Source: Streptomyces liangshanensis (GTDB lineage Bacteria; Actinomycetota; Actinomycetes; Streptomycetales; Streptomycetaceae). From it: a stretch of DNA of 64,000 nucleotides. Numbering within the stretch: position 1 is the stretch's first letter; every line of letters starts with the position of its first letter. Both the position numbers and the translations under genes were made by a program. Shown in pieces: positions 16,419 to 28,530 of this stretch. The stretch is from the NCBI RefSeq assembly GCF_011694815.1, contig NZ_CP050177.1, positions 6,517,501 to 6,581,500 on the forward strand, read 5' to 3'. The notes beneath the pieces are model-generated. The model saw nothing but the letters and a program-made list of their open reading frames with translations. It made no database searches and had not been told where the DNA came from.

Positions 16419-16997
16419 ATGAGTGTTCAGGTCACCTTGGTCGCCGCCGCGCGCAGCTCGGACCTGTTCGACGAGCGCTTCGACGAGGACCGCCCTCTGG
16501 ACCGGATCGGCTGGCACGAGATCCAGCTCGTGGCGCACAGCCTGGTGCCCCTGGCCGCCGCCGATCTCCGCTACTGCTCGCCCACCCCGCGCAGCCGTGC
16601 CACCGGCGACGCACTCGGGTACGCGCCGATGGCGCAGCCCGCCCTGCGGGACTGTGACATGGGCCGCTGGCGGGGGTTCACCTTCGCCGAGGTGGCGGCC
16701 CGCGAGCCCGCCGCCGTGGACGCCTGGCTGGCCGACCCCCGGGCCGCCCCGCACGGCGGCGAACCCCTGCTGGCCTTCATCTCCCGCGTGGGCGGCTGGC
16801 TGGACACCAGGCCCGCGCAGGACATCATGGCGATCGTGGCGGTCGCGGAACCGGCGGTCGTCCGGGCGGCGGTGGTCTACGCGCTGAACGCCCCGCCCCG
16901 TACGTACTGGTACCTGGACGTCCGCCCCCTCTCCACCGTCACCCTCACCGGCGCCCCCGGCCGCTGGAACCTGCGCCTGGACGCGGGCGCCCCCTGA
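16419..16997 (+). CDS. Degenerate histidine-phosphatase-like protein
   Basis: A 192-aa protein with the phosphoglycerate-mutase/histidine-phosphatase outline: N-terminal strand VQVTLVAAARSSD, LRYCSPTPRSRATGDALG, LRDCDMGRWRGFTF, and a C-terminal VAEPAVVRAAVVYAL. The catalytic RHG motif is replaced by AAR, and the second conserved His (usually SHG/THG) is also missing (AVAEPAVV). It cannot be a conventional phosphohistidine enzyme. Streptomyces homologues with AAR often sit near CbtAB cobalt or cobalamin-related genes (recall); none adjoins it here. It may be a binding or regulatory protein. ATG 16419 chosen; an upstream in-frame GTG (16383) is possible. Confidence 0.75.
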   Translation: MSVQVTLVAAARSSDLFDERFDEDRPLDRIGWHEIQLVAHSLVPLAAADLRYCSPTPRSRATGDALGYAPMAQPALRDCDMGRWRGFTFAEVAAREPAAVDAWLADPRAAPHGGEPLLAFISRVGGWLDTRPAQDIMAIVAVAEPAVVRAAVVYALNAPPRTYWYLDVRPLSTVTLTGAPGRWNLRLDAGAP

Positions 16998-17078
16998 ACC
17001 GCGAGCCCGCCCCGAGGTTCACCCCCCGGCCGCGCCCTCACACCGCCGCGCCCTCACCCCCGCCCCGCCCTCACACCT

Positions 17079-18974
17079 TCACGCCGCGCCGCCCAGCGTT
17101 TCCAGGATCTGCTCCCCGTACTTCGCGAGTTTGTTCTCCCCGACCCCGTTCACCGTGCCCAACTCCGCCAGCGTCGACGGCGACAGCACCGCGATCTCCC
17201 GCAGCGTCGCGTCATGGAAGATCACGTACGCGGGCACGCCCTGCTCCTTCGCCGACGCGGCCCGCCACGCGCGCAGCGACTCGAACACCGGCACGGCCTC
17301 GGCCGGCAGGTCCACCGGCGCCGCGCGGTTGCGCGCCGTCTTCTCCGCCCGCGCCGGGCGCAGCGCGCTCTCCGGCTCCCGCCGCAGCACGACGGGCCGG
17401 CGCCCGCCCAGCACCTCCGCGCTGTCGTCCGTGAGCGTCAGCGTCCCGTAGTCGCCCTCGACGGCCACGAGGCCCTGCGCCAGCATCTGCCGGGCCACAC
17501 TCCGCCATTCCGCCTCGCGCAGCTCCGTGCCGATGCCGAAGACACTGAGCGCGTCGTGGTCGAACTGGATGACCTTCGCGGTCTTCTTGCCCAGCAGGAT
17601 GTCGGTGATCTGCCCGGCGCCGAACTTCTGGTTGCGCTCTCGCTTGAGCCGTACCACCGTCGAGAGGAACTTCTGCACCGGCACCGTCCCGTCCCAGGAC
17701 TCCGCCGGGGTCAGACACGTGTCGCAGTTCCCGCACGCGGTGCTCTTCTGGCCGAAGTACGCCAGCAGGCGCACCCGGCGGCACTCGACGGTCTCGCACA
17801 GCGCGAGCATCGCGTCGACGTGCTCGCCCAGCCGTCGCCGGTGCGCGTCGTCGCCCTCCGAGGTCTCGATCATCTTCCGCTGCTGGACGACGTCCTGGAG
17901 CCCGTACGCCAGCCACGCCGTGGACGGCAGCCCGTCACGCCCGGCGCGGCCCGTCTCCTGGTAGTACCCCTCGACCGACTTGGGCAGGTCGAGGTGGGCC
18001 ACGAACCGTACGTCGGGCTTGTCGATGCCCATGCCGAACGCGATCGTCGCCACCATGACCAACCCGTCCTCCCGCAGGAAGCGCGACTGGTTCGCGGCGC
18101 GCGTCCTGGAATCCAGACCCGCGTGGTACGGAAGCGCGTTGACGTCGTTCTTCACCAGGAACTCGGCGGTCTTCTCCACCGACGCGCGCGACAGGCAGTA
18201 GACGATCCCCGCGTCCCCGGGGTGTTCGGCGCGCAGCAACTGCAACAGCTGCTTCTTCGGGTCGTTCTTCGGCGCGATGCGGTACTGGATGTTGGGCCGG
18301 TCGAAGCTCGCGACGAAGTGCCGCGCGTCCTGGAGCTTGAGGCGGGACGCGATCTCCGAGTGGGTGGCCTCGGTCGCCGTCGCGGTGAGCGCGATGCGCG
18401 GTACGTCCGGCCAGCGCTCGTGCAGCGCCGACAGGGCGAGGTAGTCGGGGCGGAAGTCGTGGCCCCACTGCGCCACGCAGTGCGCCTCGTCGATCGCGAA
18501 CAGCGAGATCGTGCCGCGCTCCAGCAGCCGTACGGTCGCCTCCACGCGCAGCCGCTCCGGCGCCAGGTAGAGCAGGTCCAGCTCCCCGGCGAGGAACTCC
18601 GCCTCCACCATGCGCCGTTCGTCCAGGTCCTGCGTCGAGTTCAGGAACCCGGCCCGCACCCCGAGCGCCCGCAGCGCGTCGACCTGGTCCTGCATGAGCG
18701 CGATGAGCGGCGACACCACGACCCCGACCCCTTTGCGGACCAGCGCGGGGATCTGGTAGCAGAGCGACTTCCCCCCGCCGGTCGGCATCAGCACGAGCGC
18801 GTCACCGCCGCCGACCACGTGGTCGATGATCTCCTGCTGGCTCCCGCGGAAGGAGTCGTAACCGAAGACGCGGTGCAGCACGCGCAGGGCGTCGCTCGTC
18901 CCCGCGTCGCTGATCTCGGGGCCGCCGCCGTCGAGGAGGGGGCCGATGTCGGAACCGGTGCCGGGAGTGCTCAT
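17079..18974 (-). CDS. recQ: ATP-dependent DNA helicase RecQ
   Basis: A 631-aa SF2 3'-5' helicase. Visible motifs: Q-motif [14 protein letters not shown], Walker [28 protein letters not shown], motif [10 protein letters not shown], motif [14 protein letters not shown], a Zn-binding RecQ-Ct with C-x16-CGNCDTC, the winged helix, and a C-terminal HRDC domain ([23 protein letters not shown] ... [17 protein letters not shown]). It unwinds recombination and fork intermediates in RecF-type repair and suppresses illegitimate recombination. ATG 18974 is preceded after 6 nt by TAGACT, predicting a leaderless mRNA. Monocistronic. Confidence 0.95.
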   Translation of the reverse strand: MSTPGTGSDIGPLLDGGGPEISDAGTSDALRVLHRVFGYDSFRGSQQEIIDHVVGGGDALVLMPTGGGKSLCYQIPALVRKGVGVVVSPLIALMQDQVDALRALGVRAGFLNSTQDLDERRMVEAEFLAGELDLLYLAPERLRVEATVRLLERGTISLFAIDEAHCVAQWGHDFRPDYLALSALHERWPDVPRIALTATATEATHSEIASRLKLQDARHFVASFDRPNIQYRIAPKNDPKKQLLQLLRAEHPGDAGIVYCLSRASVEKTAEFLVKNDVNALPYHAGLDSRTRAANQSRFLREDGLVMVATIAFGMGIDKPDVRFVAHLDLPKSVEGYYQETGRAGRDGLPSTAWLAYGLQDVVQQRKMIETSEGDDAHRRRLGEHVDAMLALCETVECRRVRLLAYFGQKSTACGNCDTCLTPAESWDGTVPVQKFLSTVVRLKRERNQKFGAGQITDILLGKKTAKVIQFDHDALSVFGIGTELREAEWRSVARQMLAQGLVAVEGDYGTLTLTDDSAEVLGGRRPVVLRREPESALRPARAEKTARNRAAPVDLPAEAVPVFESLRAWRAASAKEQGVPAYVIFHDATLREIAVLSPSTLAELGTVNGVGENKLAKYGEQILETLGGAA

Positions 18975-18980
18975 CCGCCG

Positions 18981-18986
18981 AGTCTA
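18981..18986 (-). promoter_or_regulatory. -10 box of a leaderless recQ promoter
   Basis: Minus-strand TAGACT ends 6 nt before the recQ ATG, which puts +1 at the start codon; no Shine-Dalgarno is present. Confidence 0.55.
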
Positions 18987-19077
18987 CGAGGATCACCGGC
19001 CCCGCTTCCCGGCCTGTGGACAACTCCCTTCCCCGCCCGTGGACAACTGCCGGTGACCGTCGATCGGCGAAGGGTGA

Positions 19078-19971
19078 TCAGTCCTTCTCCCGCTCCACCG
19101 GCAGCCACAACTCCGCCTCCGCCTCCGTCCCGTCCGCGGACGGGCGGGTGCGCAGGATCTCCGGGCCGGGGCGGGTGCGGTACGGGTTCGCCGGGAACCA
19201 CTCCGCGTACACGTCCCGCCAGAGGTTCTGGATCGCCTCCGGCACCGGTCCCGAGGCGGTGAAGACGGCCCAGGTGCCGGCCGGAACGGCGAGAGTGGTG
19301 ACGCCCTCGGGCGCCTCGGCGACCCCGGATGCCCCGGTCGCCCCGGCGGAGGTGATCACCCCGAGGTAGTAGTCGAGTTCGGTGCCCTCGGCGCGGCCGG
19401 GATCGAGGTCGTCGCAGACCGCGACGATGCCCCGCGGCTCCTGGTCGGACAGCTTCTCCAGGCGTTCGCGCACCCCCGGATCGATCCCCCGGACGAAGTC
19501 GATGATCGCCTGGTTCGGCCCCACGTGCACCAGGGGGACCCGGGCCTTGAGGCCGACAACGGCGAAATCCGGCCTGTCCACGACGCGATAGCGCATGCTG
19601 CTGCTTCCTTCGACGGTGAGGCGGAAGGTCAACCGGGGCTGGGAGACGAGCGCGGCACCGGTACGGCGCGCCTCGCCGGGGCCGACGCCGTGCACCGCGC
19701 GGAACGCCCGCGCGAACGCCTCGCCCGACCCGTACCCGTACCGCACCGCGATCTCCAGCAGCGAGTCACGTCCACCGAGCACCTCGGCGCCCGCGACGGT
19801 GAGCCGGCGCCGCCGCACGTACTCCGAGAGCGGCATGCCGGCGAGCGCGGAGAACATCCGGCGCAGGTGGTACTCCGAGGTGGCCGCGGTGCGCGCCCAT
19901 CCGGCCACGTCCACGGTCCCGGCGAGGTCGCCCTCGATCTGTTCCATGACCCGGTTCAGCCGTTCCAGCAC
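19078..19971 (-). CDS. AraC-family regulator with GyrI-like effector domain
   Basis: A 297-aa protein. Residues about 1-110 hold two AraC HTHs (LAGTVDVAGWARTAATSEYHLRRMF, then LLEIAVRYGYGSGEAFARAFRAVHGVGPGEAR). Residues about 130-295 form a GyrI/SOUL-like small-molecule domain (MRYRVVDRPDFAVVGLKAR ... TLAVPAGTWAVFTASG ... LWRDVYAEWFPANPYRTRPGPEI). This Rob/SoxS-BmrR hybrid layout is typical of drug-sensing activators. GTG at 19971 is preferred because AGGAAGG precedes it; an upstream in-frame start at 20028 has none. No transporter is adjacent, so targets are distant. Confidence 0.9.
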   Translation of the reverse strand: MLERLNRVMEQIEGDLAGTVDVAGWARTAATSEYHLRRMFSALAGMPLSEYVRRRRLTVAGAEVLGGRDSLLEIAVRYGYGSGEAFARAFRAVHGVGPGEARRTGAALVSQPRLTFRLTVEGSSSMRYRVVDRPDFAVVGLKARVPLVHVGPNQAIIDFVRGIDPGVRERLEKLSDQEPRGIVAVCDDLDPGRAEGTELDYYLGVITSAGATGASGVAEAPEGVTTLAVPAGTWAVFTASGPVPEAIQNLWRDVYAEWFPANPYRTRPGPEILRTRPSADGTEAEAELWLPVEREKD

Positions 19972-20126
19972 GCCCGGCCCCCTTCCTCTTGACGACCACC
20001 ACGCTAGGAGACCCACCTCCCCCCGCACCCGACATCCTGTGCCCGCTTCTGTCGGCCACGGCCGCGGCTTGTTCTGCCGCCTTCGGCGGGTGTGAGGCCG
20101 GGGGTACGAGGTGTACGCGGCCGCTC

Positions 20127-20837
20127 TCAGCCGAGACCGGCCGCGAGGTCCGCCACCGCAACCGCCGCCGGAACGGCGCGCAGCACCATCAGGTCACCCT
20201 CCCGGCGCGCCACCATCGCGAACGGGAAGCGGTCGACCTCCAGGCAGAGCGCGACGTCGTCCGGGTGGTACCCGCTCCGCAGCCCGGCGGCGAGGTCCGC
20301 CGCCGCCCGGGAGGCCTCCGCCCGGCGCACGTACGGGGACACCTCGACCTCGTCCCCGGTCAGGCACCGGCCGATGTACTCGGCGCAGGCGAGGTCCTCG
20401 TCGGCCCGCCCGTCCTCGCCGGTGACGACGAACGTCACCGGCCCGGAACCCCCGGCCCGCAGGAAGCGCGCGGTCGCCCCCGCCACCACGAAGCTCGCGC
20501 ACAGCACGAGCGGCGCGTCCGCGACGGCCAGCGCGCCCACCGTCCCCGCCGTCGTCTTCTGCACCAGCGTGCGCCCGGCGAAGTCGCGTGACCGGAGCAG
20601 CCCGGGGGAGTTCACCGCGTCGAACCCCGCCGCCGGCGCGCCGTCCTTCAGCGCCAACCACCCCGGGTGCCGGGCCTTCAGGGCGAGAGCCTCACTCTCC
20701 GTCGAGGCCAGGACGATCCGCTCGACCCCGAGCGAGAAGGCCCAGGCGGCCACGGTGAACGCACGCATGACGTCGACGACCACCGCGACCCGAGGAACGC
20801 CCGCCAACTCCGGTATGCCGACGAAGTGATGATCCAT
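20127..20837 (-). CDS. ComB-like 2-phosphosulfolactate phosphatase family protein
   Basis: A 236-aa protein matching the ComB fold: [105 protein letters not shown]. The D-V-M-R-A-F-T and N-S-P motifs are the Mg/phosphate-binding parts of the family. In methanogens the enzyme makes sulfolactate for coenzyme M; Streptomyces lacks that cofactor, so the physiological phosphate ester is unknown. ATG at 20837 has CAGAAT 6 nt upstream, another probable leaderless start. Monocistronic. Confidence 0.82.
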   Translation of the reverse strand: MDHHFVGIPELAGVPRVAVVVDVMRAFTVAAWAFSLGVERIVLASTESEALALKARHPGWLALKDGAPAAGFDAVNSPGLLRSRDFAGRTLVQKTTAGTVGALAVADAPLVLCASFVVAGATARFLRAGGSGPVTFVVTGEDGRADEDLACAEYIGRCLTGDEVEVSPYVRRAEASRAAADLAAGLRSGYHPDDVALCLEVDRFPFAMVARREGDLMVLRAVPAAVAVADLAAGLG

Positions 20838-21013
20838 CCCGCCATTCTGACCGCTGCCGGGCTCCGCCCCGGCCGGCGGGGCCCGATGTTGTGACTGAGC
20901 TCCTTGCCTGGCGGTACTCGCCAACTGGAACGCTCACCCCTGAACCGATCGTGAGCCATCCCGCCGCCCCATCACCCACGATCCGGCGCAGACGCCTGGC
21001 TACATCCCGCGCC

Positions 21014-21211
21014 TCAGGCCAGAGCGCTGGTACCGCGGGTCGTGCTGCCCGATGCCTGAGCGCCGGTGTGCAGATTGGCGCAGTCGGTCCCGAAAGCAGG
21101 GGAGAGGAAGTCACCAACGCCGCCGGCGACGGCGGAATCAGCAGCGAGGACGCTACCGGCCACGGCGGTAGCGACGAGAGTGGTGGCAGTCAGTGCACGG
21201 CAGTACGTCAT
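21014..21211 (-). CDS. Small secreted peptide, possibly truncated
   Basis: A 65-aa product: signal peptide (ALTATTLVATAVAGSVLAADSAVA, cleavage near residues 29-30) followed by GGVGDFLSPAFGTDCANLHTG, a signature I recall in small secreted Streptomyces proteins. Family members usually continue to a second conserved Cys-containing tail (GSPLNQCGG-like); here the reading frame stops before it, and no such tail appears in the next 60 nt. It may be a shortened but functional variant or a decaying copy. An in-frame ATG further upstream (about 21250) would lengthen the n-region. Codon use is less GC-biased than in neighbours. Function unknown. Confidence 0.5.
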   Translation of the reverse strand: MTYCRALTATTLVATAVAGSVLAADSAVAGGVGDFLSPAFGTDCANLHTGAQASGSTTRGTSALA

Positions 21212-21273
21212 GCCCGGTGAACGAGGCGCCGCACGCCCGGCCACGAACATCGACATCCTGGCGATCCGGTTCT

Positions 21274-23543
<2,270 letters not shown>

Positions 23544-23547
<4 letters not shown>

Positions 23548-24551
23548 CCGACGACCGGCCCGCCGTCCCCAAGGCCCGCAAGCACACCGCCCTGCCCAAG
23601 GCGCAGATCCTCATCGAGGCACTGCCCTGGCTGACCCGGCACCACGGCAAGACCGTCGTCATCAAGTTCGGCGGCAACGCCATGATCGACGAGGACCTCA
23701 AGGCCGCCTTCGCCCAGGACGTCGTCTTCCTGCGGCAGGCGGGCCTCAAGCCGGTCGTCGTGCACGGCGGCGGCCCCCAGATCAGCGCCCAGCTCGACCG
23801 GCACGGCCTGGTCAGCGAGTTCAAAGCGGGCCTGCGGGTCACCACACCCGAGGCGATGGACGTCGTACGGATGGTCCTCGCCGGACAGGTCCAGCGCGAG
23901 CTCGTCGGACTGCTCAACCAGCACGGACCGCTCGCCGTCGGCATGACCGGCGAGGACGCCCACACCATCACCGCCGTCCAGCACCGCCCGCTGATCGACG
24001 GCGAGTTGATCGACATCGGCCGCGTCGGCGAGATCACCGCCGTCGACACCGGAGCCATCGAGGCGCTCCTCGGCGACGGCCGGATCCCGGTCATCTCCTC
24101 CATCGCCCGCAGCGCCGACGACGGCCACGTCTACAACGTCAACGCCGACACCGCCGCCGCCGCGCTCGCCGCCGCCCTCGGCGCCGAGACGCTGATGGTC
24201 CTCACCGACGTCGAGGGCCTGTACGAGGACTGGCCGAACAGCGACGACGTCATCAGCAGGCTCACCGCGAGCGAGCTGGAGAAGCTGCTGCCCGACCTTT
24301 CCAGCGGCATGGTGCCCAAGATGGAGGGCTGCCTGCACGCGGTACGCAACGGCGTCACCACCGCCCGGGTCCTCGACGGGCGCGTCCAGCACTCGATCCT
24401 GCTGGAGATCTTCACGGACGAGGGCATCGGCACGATGGTCGTGCCCGACGCCCCGCAGGACCCGAGCACGGACGCGGGCGCAGACGCAGGCACGGACTCG
24501 GAAACACTCACAGGCTCGGAAACAGTCACGGACGAAGGGGGAGCACGGTGA
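23544..24551 (+). CDS. argB: Acetylglutamate kinase
   Basis: A 335-aa amino-acid kinase phosphorylating N-acetylglutamate. Motifs: [78 protein letters not shown]. An N-terminal segment of about 30 residues before the kinase fold ([15 protein letters not shown]) resembles the helix of arginine-inhibited hexameric NAGKs. The last about 30 residues are an acidic low-complexity tail ([21 protein letters not shown]) beyond the usual family end. ATGA overlap with argJ and GTGA overlap with argD. Confidence 0.96.
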
Positions 24552-25756
24552 GTACGGTGACCGGCAACGAGGGACTCGTACAGCGCTGGCAGGGCGTGAT
24601 GGCGGACAACTACGGGACGCCGCGGCTGTCCCTGGTCCGCGGCGAGGGCGCCACCGTCTGGGACGCCGACGGCACCCTGTACCTCGACTTCGTCGGCGGG
24701 ATCGCCGTCAACGCCCTCGGCCACGCCCACCCGGCCGTCGTCGAGGCCGTCTCCCGCCAGATCGCGTCGCTGGGCCACGTCTCGAACCTCTACCTCGCCG
24801 AGCCGCCCCTCGCCCTCGCCGAGCGCCTGATCCAGCTCGCCGGCCGCCCCGGCCGGGTGTTCTTCTGCAACTCGGGCGCCGAGGCGAACGAGACCGCCTT
24901 CAAGATGGGCCGGCTGACGGGCCGTACCCACATGGTCGCCACCACCGGCGGCTTCCACGGCCGGACGATGGGCTCGCTCGCCCTCACCGGGCAGGAGCCC
25001 AAGCGGACCCCGTTCGTCCCGCTGCCCGGCGACGTCACGCACGTCCCCTTCGGTGACGTGGAGGCGCTGCGGGCCGCGGTCACCGAGGAGACCGCCTTCG
25101 TGATCATCGAGCCGATCCAGGGCGAGATCGGCGTGATCGTCCCGCCCAAGGGCTACCTGGAGGCGGCCAGGGAGATCACCCGCGCCACCGGCACGCTGCT
25201 CGTCCTGGACGAGGTGCAGACGGGGATCGGGCGGACGGGCCACTGGTTCGAGTACCTGGCACACCAGGGCGTCGAGCCCGACGTCGTCACCCTCGCGAAG
25301 GGCCTCGGCGGCGGGCTGCCGCTCGGCGCGGTCCTCGCGTTCGGCCCGGCCGCCGACCTGCTGCGGCCCGGTCAGCACGGTACGACGTTCGGCGGCAACC
25401 CGGTCGCCTGCGCCGCCGGGCTCGCCGTCCTCGACACGCTGGCCGCCGGCGGTCTCCTCGACCAGGTGAAGCGGCTCGGCGAGCGGCTGCGCGACGGGAT
25501 CGAGGGACTGGGCCACCCGCTGGTCTCCCATGTCCGTGGCGCGGGCCTGCTCCTGGGTATCGTGCTCACCGGGCCGCTCGCACCGCAGGTGCACCGGGCG
25601 GCCCAGGACGCCGGTCTCCTGGTGAACGCGCCCGCCCCCGACGTCGTACGACTGATGCCCCCACTGATCATCGGCGACGACGAGGTCGACAGGTTCCTCC
25701 AGATCCTGCCCGGTGTCCTCGACACGGCGACGGGGACGGACGATCCGGGGAAATGA
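24548..25756 (+). CDS. argD: Acetylornithine aminotransferase
   Basis: A 402-aa class-III PLP aminotransferase. Seen: [49 protein letters not shown], the acidic PLP contact [15 protein letters not shown], and the Schiff-base lysine in [17 protein letters not shown]. It converts N-acetylglutamate semialdehyde to N-acetylornithine with glutamate. GTG start overlaps the argB stop by 4 nt. Length is standard. Confidence 0.96.
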   Translation: MSTVTGNEGLVQRWQGVMADNYGTPRLSLVRGEGATVWDADGTLYLDFVGGIAVNALGHAHPAVVEAVSRQIASLGHVSNLYLAEPPLALAERLIQLAGRPGRVFFCNSGAEANETAFKMGRLTGRTHMVATTGGFHGRTMGSLALTGQEPKRTPFVPLPGDVTHVPFGDVEALRAAVTEETAFVIIEPIQGEIGVIVPPKGYLEAAREITRATGTLLVLDEVQTGIGRTGHWFEYLAHQGVEPDVVTLAKGLGGGLPLGAVLAFGPAADLLRPGQHGTTFGGNPVACAAGLAVLDTLAAGGLLDQVKRLGERLRDGIEGLGHPLVSHVRGAGLLLGIVLTGPLAPQVHRAAQDAGLLVNAPAPDVVRLMPPLIIGDDEVDRFLQILPGVLDTATGTDDPGK

Positions 25757-25763
25757 GACAACG

Positions 25764-26300
25764 ATGACCGAGGCCCAGGAACCTGAGCAGGGCGGGCAGT
25801 CCGTGCCGCAGACACGGACGGCCCGGCACCGCCGGATCGTCGACATCCTGAACCGGCAGCCGGTGCGCTCGCAGAGCCAACTGGCGAAGCTGCTCGCGGA
25901 CGACGGGCTGAACGTCACGCAGGCGACACTCTCGCGCGACCTGGACGAACTGGGCGCGGTGAAGATCCGCAACACCGGCGGTGAGCTGATCTACGCCGTG
26001 CCCAGCGAGGGCGGGTTCCGCACGCCCCACGCGCCGCTCGGGGAGTCGGCCAAGGAGGAGCGGATGCGGCGCCTGTCCGGCGAACTGCTCATCTCGGCCG
26101 AGGCGTCGGCGAACCTGGTGGTCCTGCGGACACCGCCGGGCGCCGCGCAGTTCCTGGCGTCGGCGATCGACCAGGCGGAGCTGAGCGACGTCCTGGGTAC
26201 GATCGCGGGCGACGACACGCTGATGCTGATCAGCCGGGACCCGGCCGGGGGGCAGGCGTTGGCGGAGCACCTGCTGAAGCTGGCGCAGAACGACCGCTGA
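25764..26300 (+). CDS. argR: Arginine repressor
   Basis: A 178-aa ArgR/AhrC protein. The N-terminal winged helix is clear ([50 protein letters not shown]), with the recognition helix Q-A-T-L-S-R-D. The C-terminal oligomerisation/arginine-binding domain carries [31 protein letters not shown], with the paired aspartates (GDD) that contact arginine. It has a slightly long N-terminus ([15 protein letters not shown]). ATG 25764 follows the argD stop by 7 nt, with GGGGA upstream. Last gene of the operon, so it is presumably autoregulated through the ARG boxes at 21274. Confidence 0.96.
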   Translation: MTEAQEPEQGGQSVPQTRTARHRRIVDILNRQPVRSQSQLAKLLADDGLNVTQATLSRDLDELGAVKIRNTGGELIYAVPSEGGFRTPHAPLGESAKEERMRRLSGELLISAEASANLVVLRTPPGAAQFLASAIDQAELSDVLGTIAGDDTLMLISRDPAGGQALAEHLLKLAQNDR

Positions 26301-26409
26301 CGGGGCGTTCGAACGGGGCGCCATGCCAGGGGTGTCATGCCCGGGGCGTCCCGTCCGGGGTGCCCCGCGTCCGGCCCGCGCCGCTCACACGCCGGCCCGC
26401 TCGCGCCGC

Positions 26410-27468
26410 TCACGCGCCCGTCGACCCGTGCCCGCCCTCGCCGGACGAGCCGCTTCCGGCCGCCCCGAACAGCCGTACCGCCAACGGGTCCTCGCCCAAG
26501 AACGCCCTCAACTCCGCCCGGTCCGGGGCGGTCGCCGGACCCCGCCGCGCCACCGCGTACGCCGCCGCCGCGTTCGCGCCCCGGGCCGCCGTCAGCGGGT
26601 CGAACCCCTGGGCGAGCAGCGCCAGGAACGCGCCGACATGCGCGTCCCCCGCCCCGCTGCTGTCGACGGCGCGCACCGGGAAGCCCGGCACCCGCACCGG
26701 TTCCGCGCAGGCCGCCGCCAGCCAGCAGCCGTCCTTGTCCACCCGTACGAGCACCCCGCCGCCCGGAGCCAGCCGCTCGCGCAGCGCGGACGCGGCGGCG
26801 CGGGGGTCGTCGAGCCCGGACATCAGCCGGGCCTCGCGGGCGTTGGCGCTGAGCCAGTCCGTACGGGCCAGCACCGGGCCGAGCACGGCCTCCGGGATGT
26901 CCGCCACCAGCGGCGCCGGGTCGAGGCAGACGACGACGTCCGGGGGCAGGAGCGCCGTGAGGCGGGCCAGCAGCGGGCCGTTCACCGGCATGACGAGCCC
27001 GTAGCCGGAGAGCTGCACCAGGTCACCGGCCCGTACCTGCCCCGCCACCGCCGCGGCGTCCGCCTCCGTCATCTCCGCGTCCACGCCGAAACTGGTGACG
27101 AAGGTACGTTCGCCGCCGTCCTCGACCAGCGCGACGGTGAAACCGGTGTCGCCGTCCTCGCGCACCGGCAGCACCAGTTCGATGCCCTCGGAGGCGAGCG
27201 CCTCGCGCACGAGTTCACCGTACGGGCCCGTGCCGTGCACCCCGGCGAACACGGACTCCGTACCGAGGCGCCGGGCGGCGGCGAGCGTGTTGAACCCGCC
27301 CCCTGCGGTCAGTTCGGTACGCGTCCCGATGACGTCCCCGCCCCGCTCGGGCAACGCGGGGATCTCGATCACCAGGTCGGCGATGACGTTCCCGGCGAGG
27401 ACCACGCGGGGACCGGCCCGGCCGTTGCCGCCCCGCCGGGCGCTCCCCGCACTCCCCGCGCTCAACAC
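26410..27468 (-). CDS. PfkB-family carbohydrate/nucleoside kinase
   Basis: A 352-aa ribokinase-superfamily protein. The N-terminal dihydroglycine region GGDVIGTRTELTAGGGFNTLAAARRLG, the catalytic signature AVDSSGAGDAHVGAFLALL (DTxGAGD variant with Asp base), and the N-terminal strand VVLAGNVIADLVIEIP are visible. It phosphorylates a sugar or nucleoside hydroxymethyl. Its GTG start overlaps the stop of the ADP-ribosylglycohydrolase gene by 7 nt, so the two are co-translated. The hydrolase would release a ribosyl or nucleoside product that this kinase then traps. The C-terminus is a Gly/Ser tail. Confidence 0.9.
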   Translation of the reverse strand: MLSAGSAGSARRGGNGRAGPRVVLAGNVIADLVIEIPALPERGGDVIGTRTELTAGGGFNTLAAARRLGTESVFAGVHGTGPYGELVREALASEGIELVLPVREDGDTGFTVALVEDGGERTFVTSFGVDAEMTEADAAAVAGQVRAGDLVQLSGYGLVMPVNGPLLARLTALLPPDVVVCLDPAPLVADIPEAVLGPVLARTDWLSANAREARLMSGLDDPRAAASALRERLAPGGGVLVRVDKDGCWLAAACAEPVRVPGFPVRAVDSSGAGDAHVGAFLALLAQGFDPLTAARGANAAAAYAVARRGPATAPDRAELRAFLGEDPLAVRLFGAAGSGSSGEGGHGSTGA

Positions 27469-28508
27469 TCCACCCCCCGGACCGCGTTCCGCAGTGTCAG
27501 CAGGCGGGTCACCAACGGCTCCAGCTCCAGGTCGTTGACGGTACGGAGGGTCGTCACCGCCTCCGCCGGGAGCGCCGCGTAACCCGTGACCGAGCCGGCC
27601 ACCGCGCCCGCGATCGCGCCGATCGTGTCGCTGTCACCGCCCAGGTTCGCCGCCAGCAGGGCGGCCCGCCACGGGTCGCCCTCCGCCACCGTCAGGACCG
27701 CGAACGCCGCCGGTACCGACTCCTGGCTCGCCACGCTCGTACCGACGAGGTCCACGATCCGGTCGAGCGCCGCCGCGTCCGGCAGGTCCCGCACCAGCGC
27801 GCGGGCCCACTCGATCCGCGACGCGATGCCCGCCCCCGCGATCCAGTGCCCGCGCCCCGCGCCCGCCCGGGCCGCCGTCACCGCCGCCGCCACGACCTCG
27901 TCCAGCGTCCCCCCGGCCACCCCGGTGCTCACCGCCGCCGCGACGGCCGCCGCGCCCCCGATGCCGACGGTCGTGTCATGGGTGACCTGGCAGGACTCCA
28001 CGACCCGGTCGAGGAAGTCCGCCGTGGGCGCGGCCGGAAAGGCGATCCCGACGGGCGTGACCCGCATCGCGGCGCCGTTGGTCGAGCCGTACCGCCCCGC
28101 CTCCTCGGGCGGCACCCCCCGCGCGACCGCGTCCAGCGCGGCCTTGGTGGAGGGGCCGAGCAGGTCGAAGGAGCCCTTGGCCTTCATCTCCGCCTCCCAC
28201 GCGAGCAGCTCCCCGGCGAACCGGAGCGGATCGATCCGCCCGTCGCCCTCGTCGATCAGGCGGCCGACGATGACGGCCTGGTCCGTGTCGTCGGTGACCG
28301 AGCCGGCCGGCATCCCGGCGCTGACCGGGTTGTCGGGGAGGGCGGGCTCGAAGCCGGAGACGGTGCCGTAGACCCGTACGACCTCCTCCCGGGACATCAT
28401 CTGCGTGGGCATGCCGAGGGCGTCGCCGAGGGCGAGTCCGTAGTACGCGCCCAGGGCGCGGTCCAGCTGACCGGTCACAAGGGGTCCGAGGGGTTCAAGG
28501 GGTCTCAC
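27462..28508 (-). CDS. ADP-ribosylglycohydrolase (ARH/DraG) family protein
   Basis: A 348-aa all-alpha ARH-fold hydrolase with the binuclear Mg sites visible: GLALGDALGMPTQ, PAGSVTDDTDQAVIVG, RYGSTNGAAMRVTPVGIAFP and the C-terminal ANLGGDSDTIGAIAGAVAGS. Family members cleave ADP-ribose from proteins or small molecules or hydrolyse related N-glycosides. Middle gene of a GntR-hydrolase-PfkB operon, which points to catabolism of a ribosylated metabolite rather than nitrogenase control (no nif genes). GTG at 28508 has a GGAG 7 nt upstream; 22 nt separates it from the GntR gene. Confidence 0.9.
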   Translation of the reverse strand: MRPLEPLGPLVTGQLDRALGAYYGLALGDALGMPTQMMSREEVVRVYGTVSGFEPALPDNPVSAGMPAGSVTDDTDQAVIVGRLIDEGDGRIDPLRFAGELLAWEAEMKAKGSFDLLGPSTKAALDAVARGVPPEEAGRYGSTNGAAMRVTPVGIAFPAAPTADFLDRVVESCQVTHDTTVGIGGAAAVAAAVSTGVAGGTLDEVVAAAVTAARAGAGRGHWIAGAGIASRIEWARALVRDLPDAAALDRIVDLVGTSVASQESVPAAFAVLTVAEGDPWRAALLAANLGGDSDTIGAIAGAVAGSVTGYAALPAEAVTTLRTVNDLELEPLVTRLLTLRNAVRGVEC

Positions 28509-28530
28509 AGGAGGTCTCCGTCTCCCCGCC

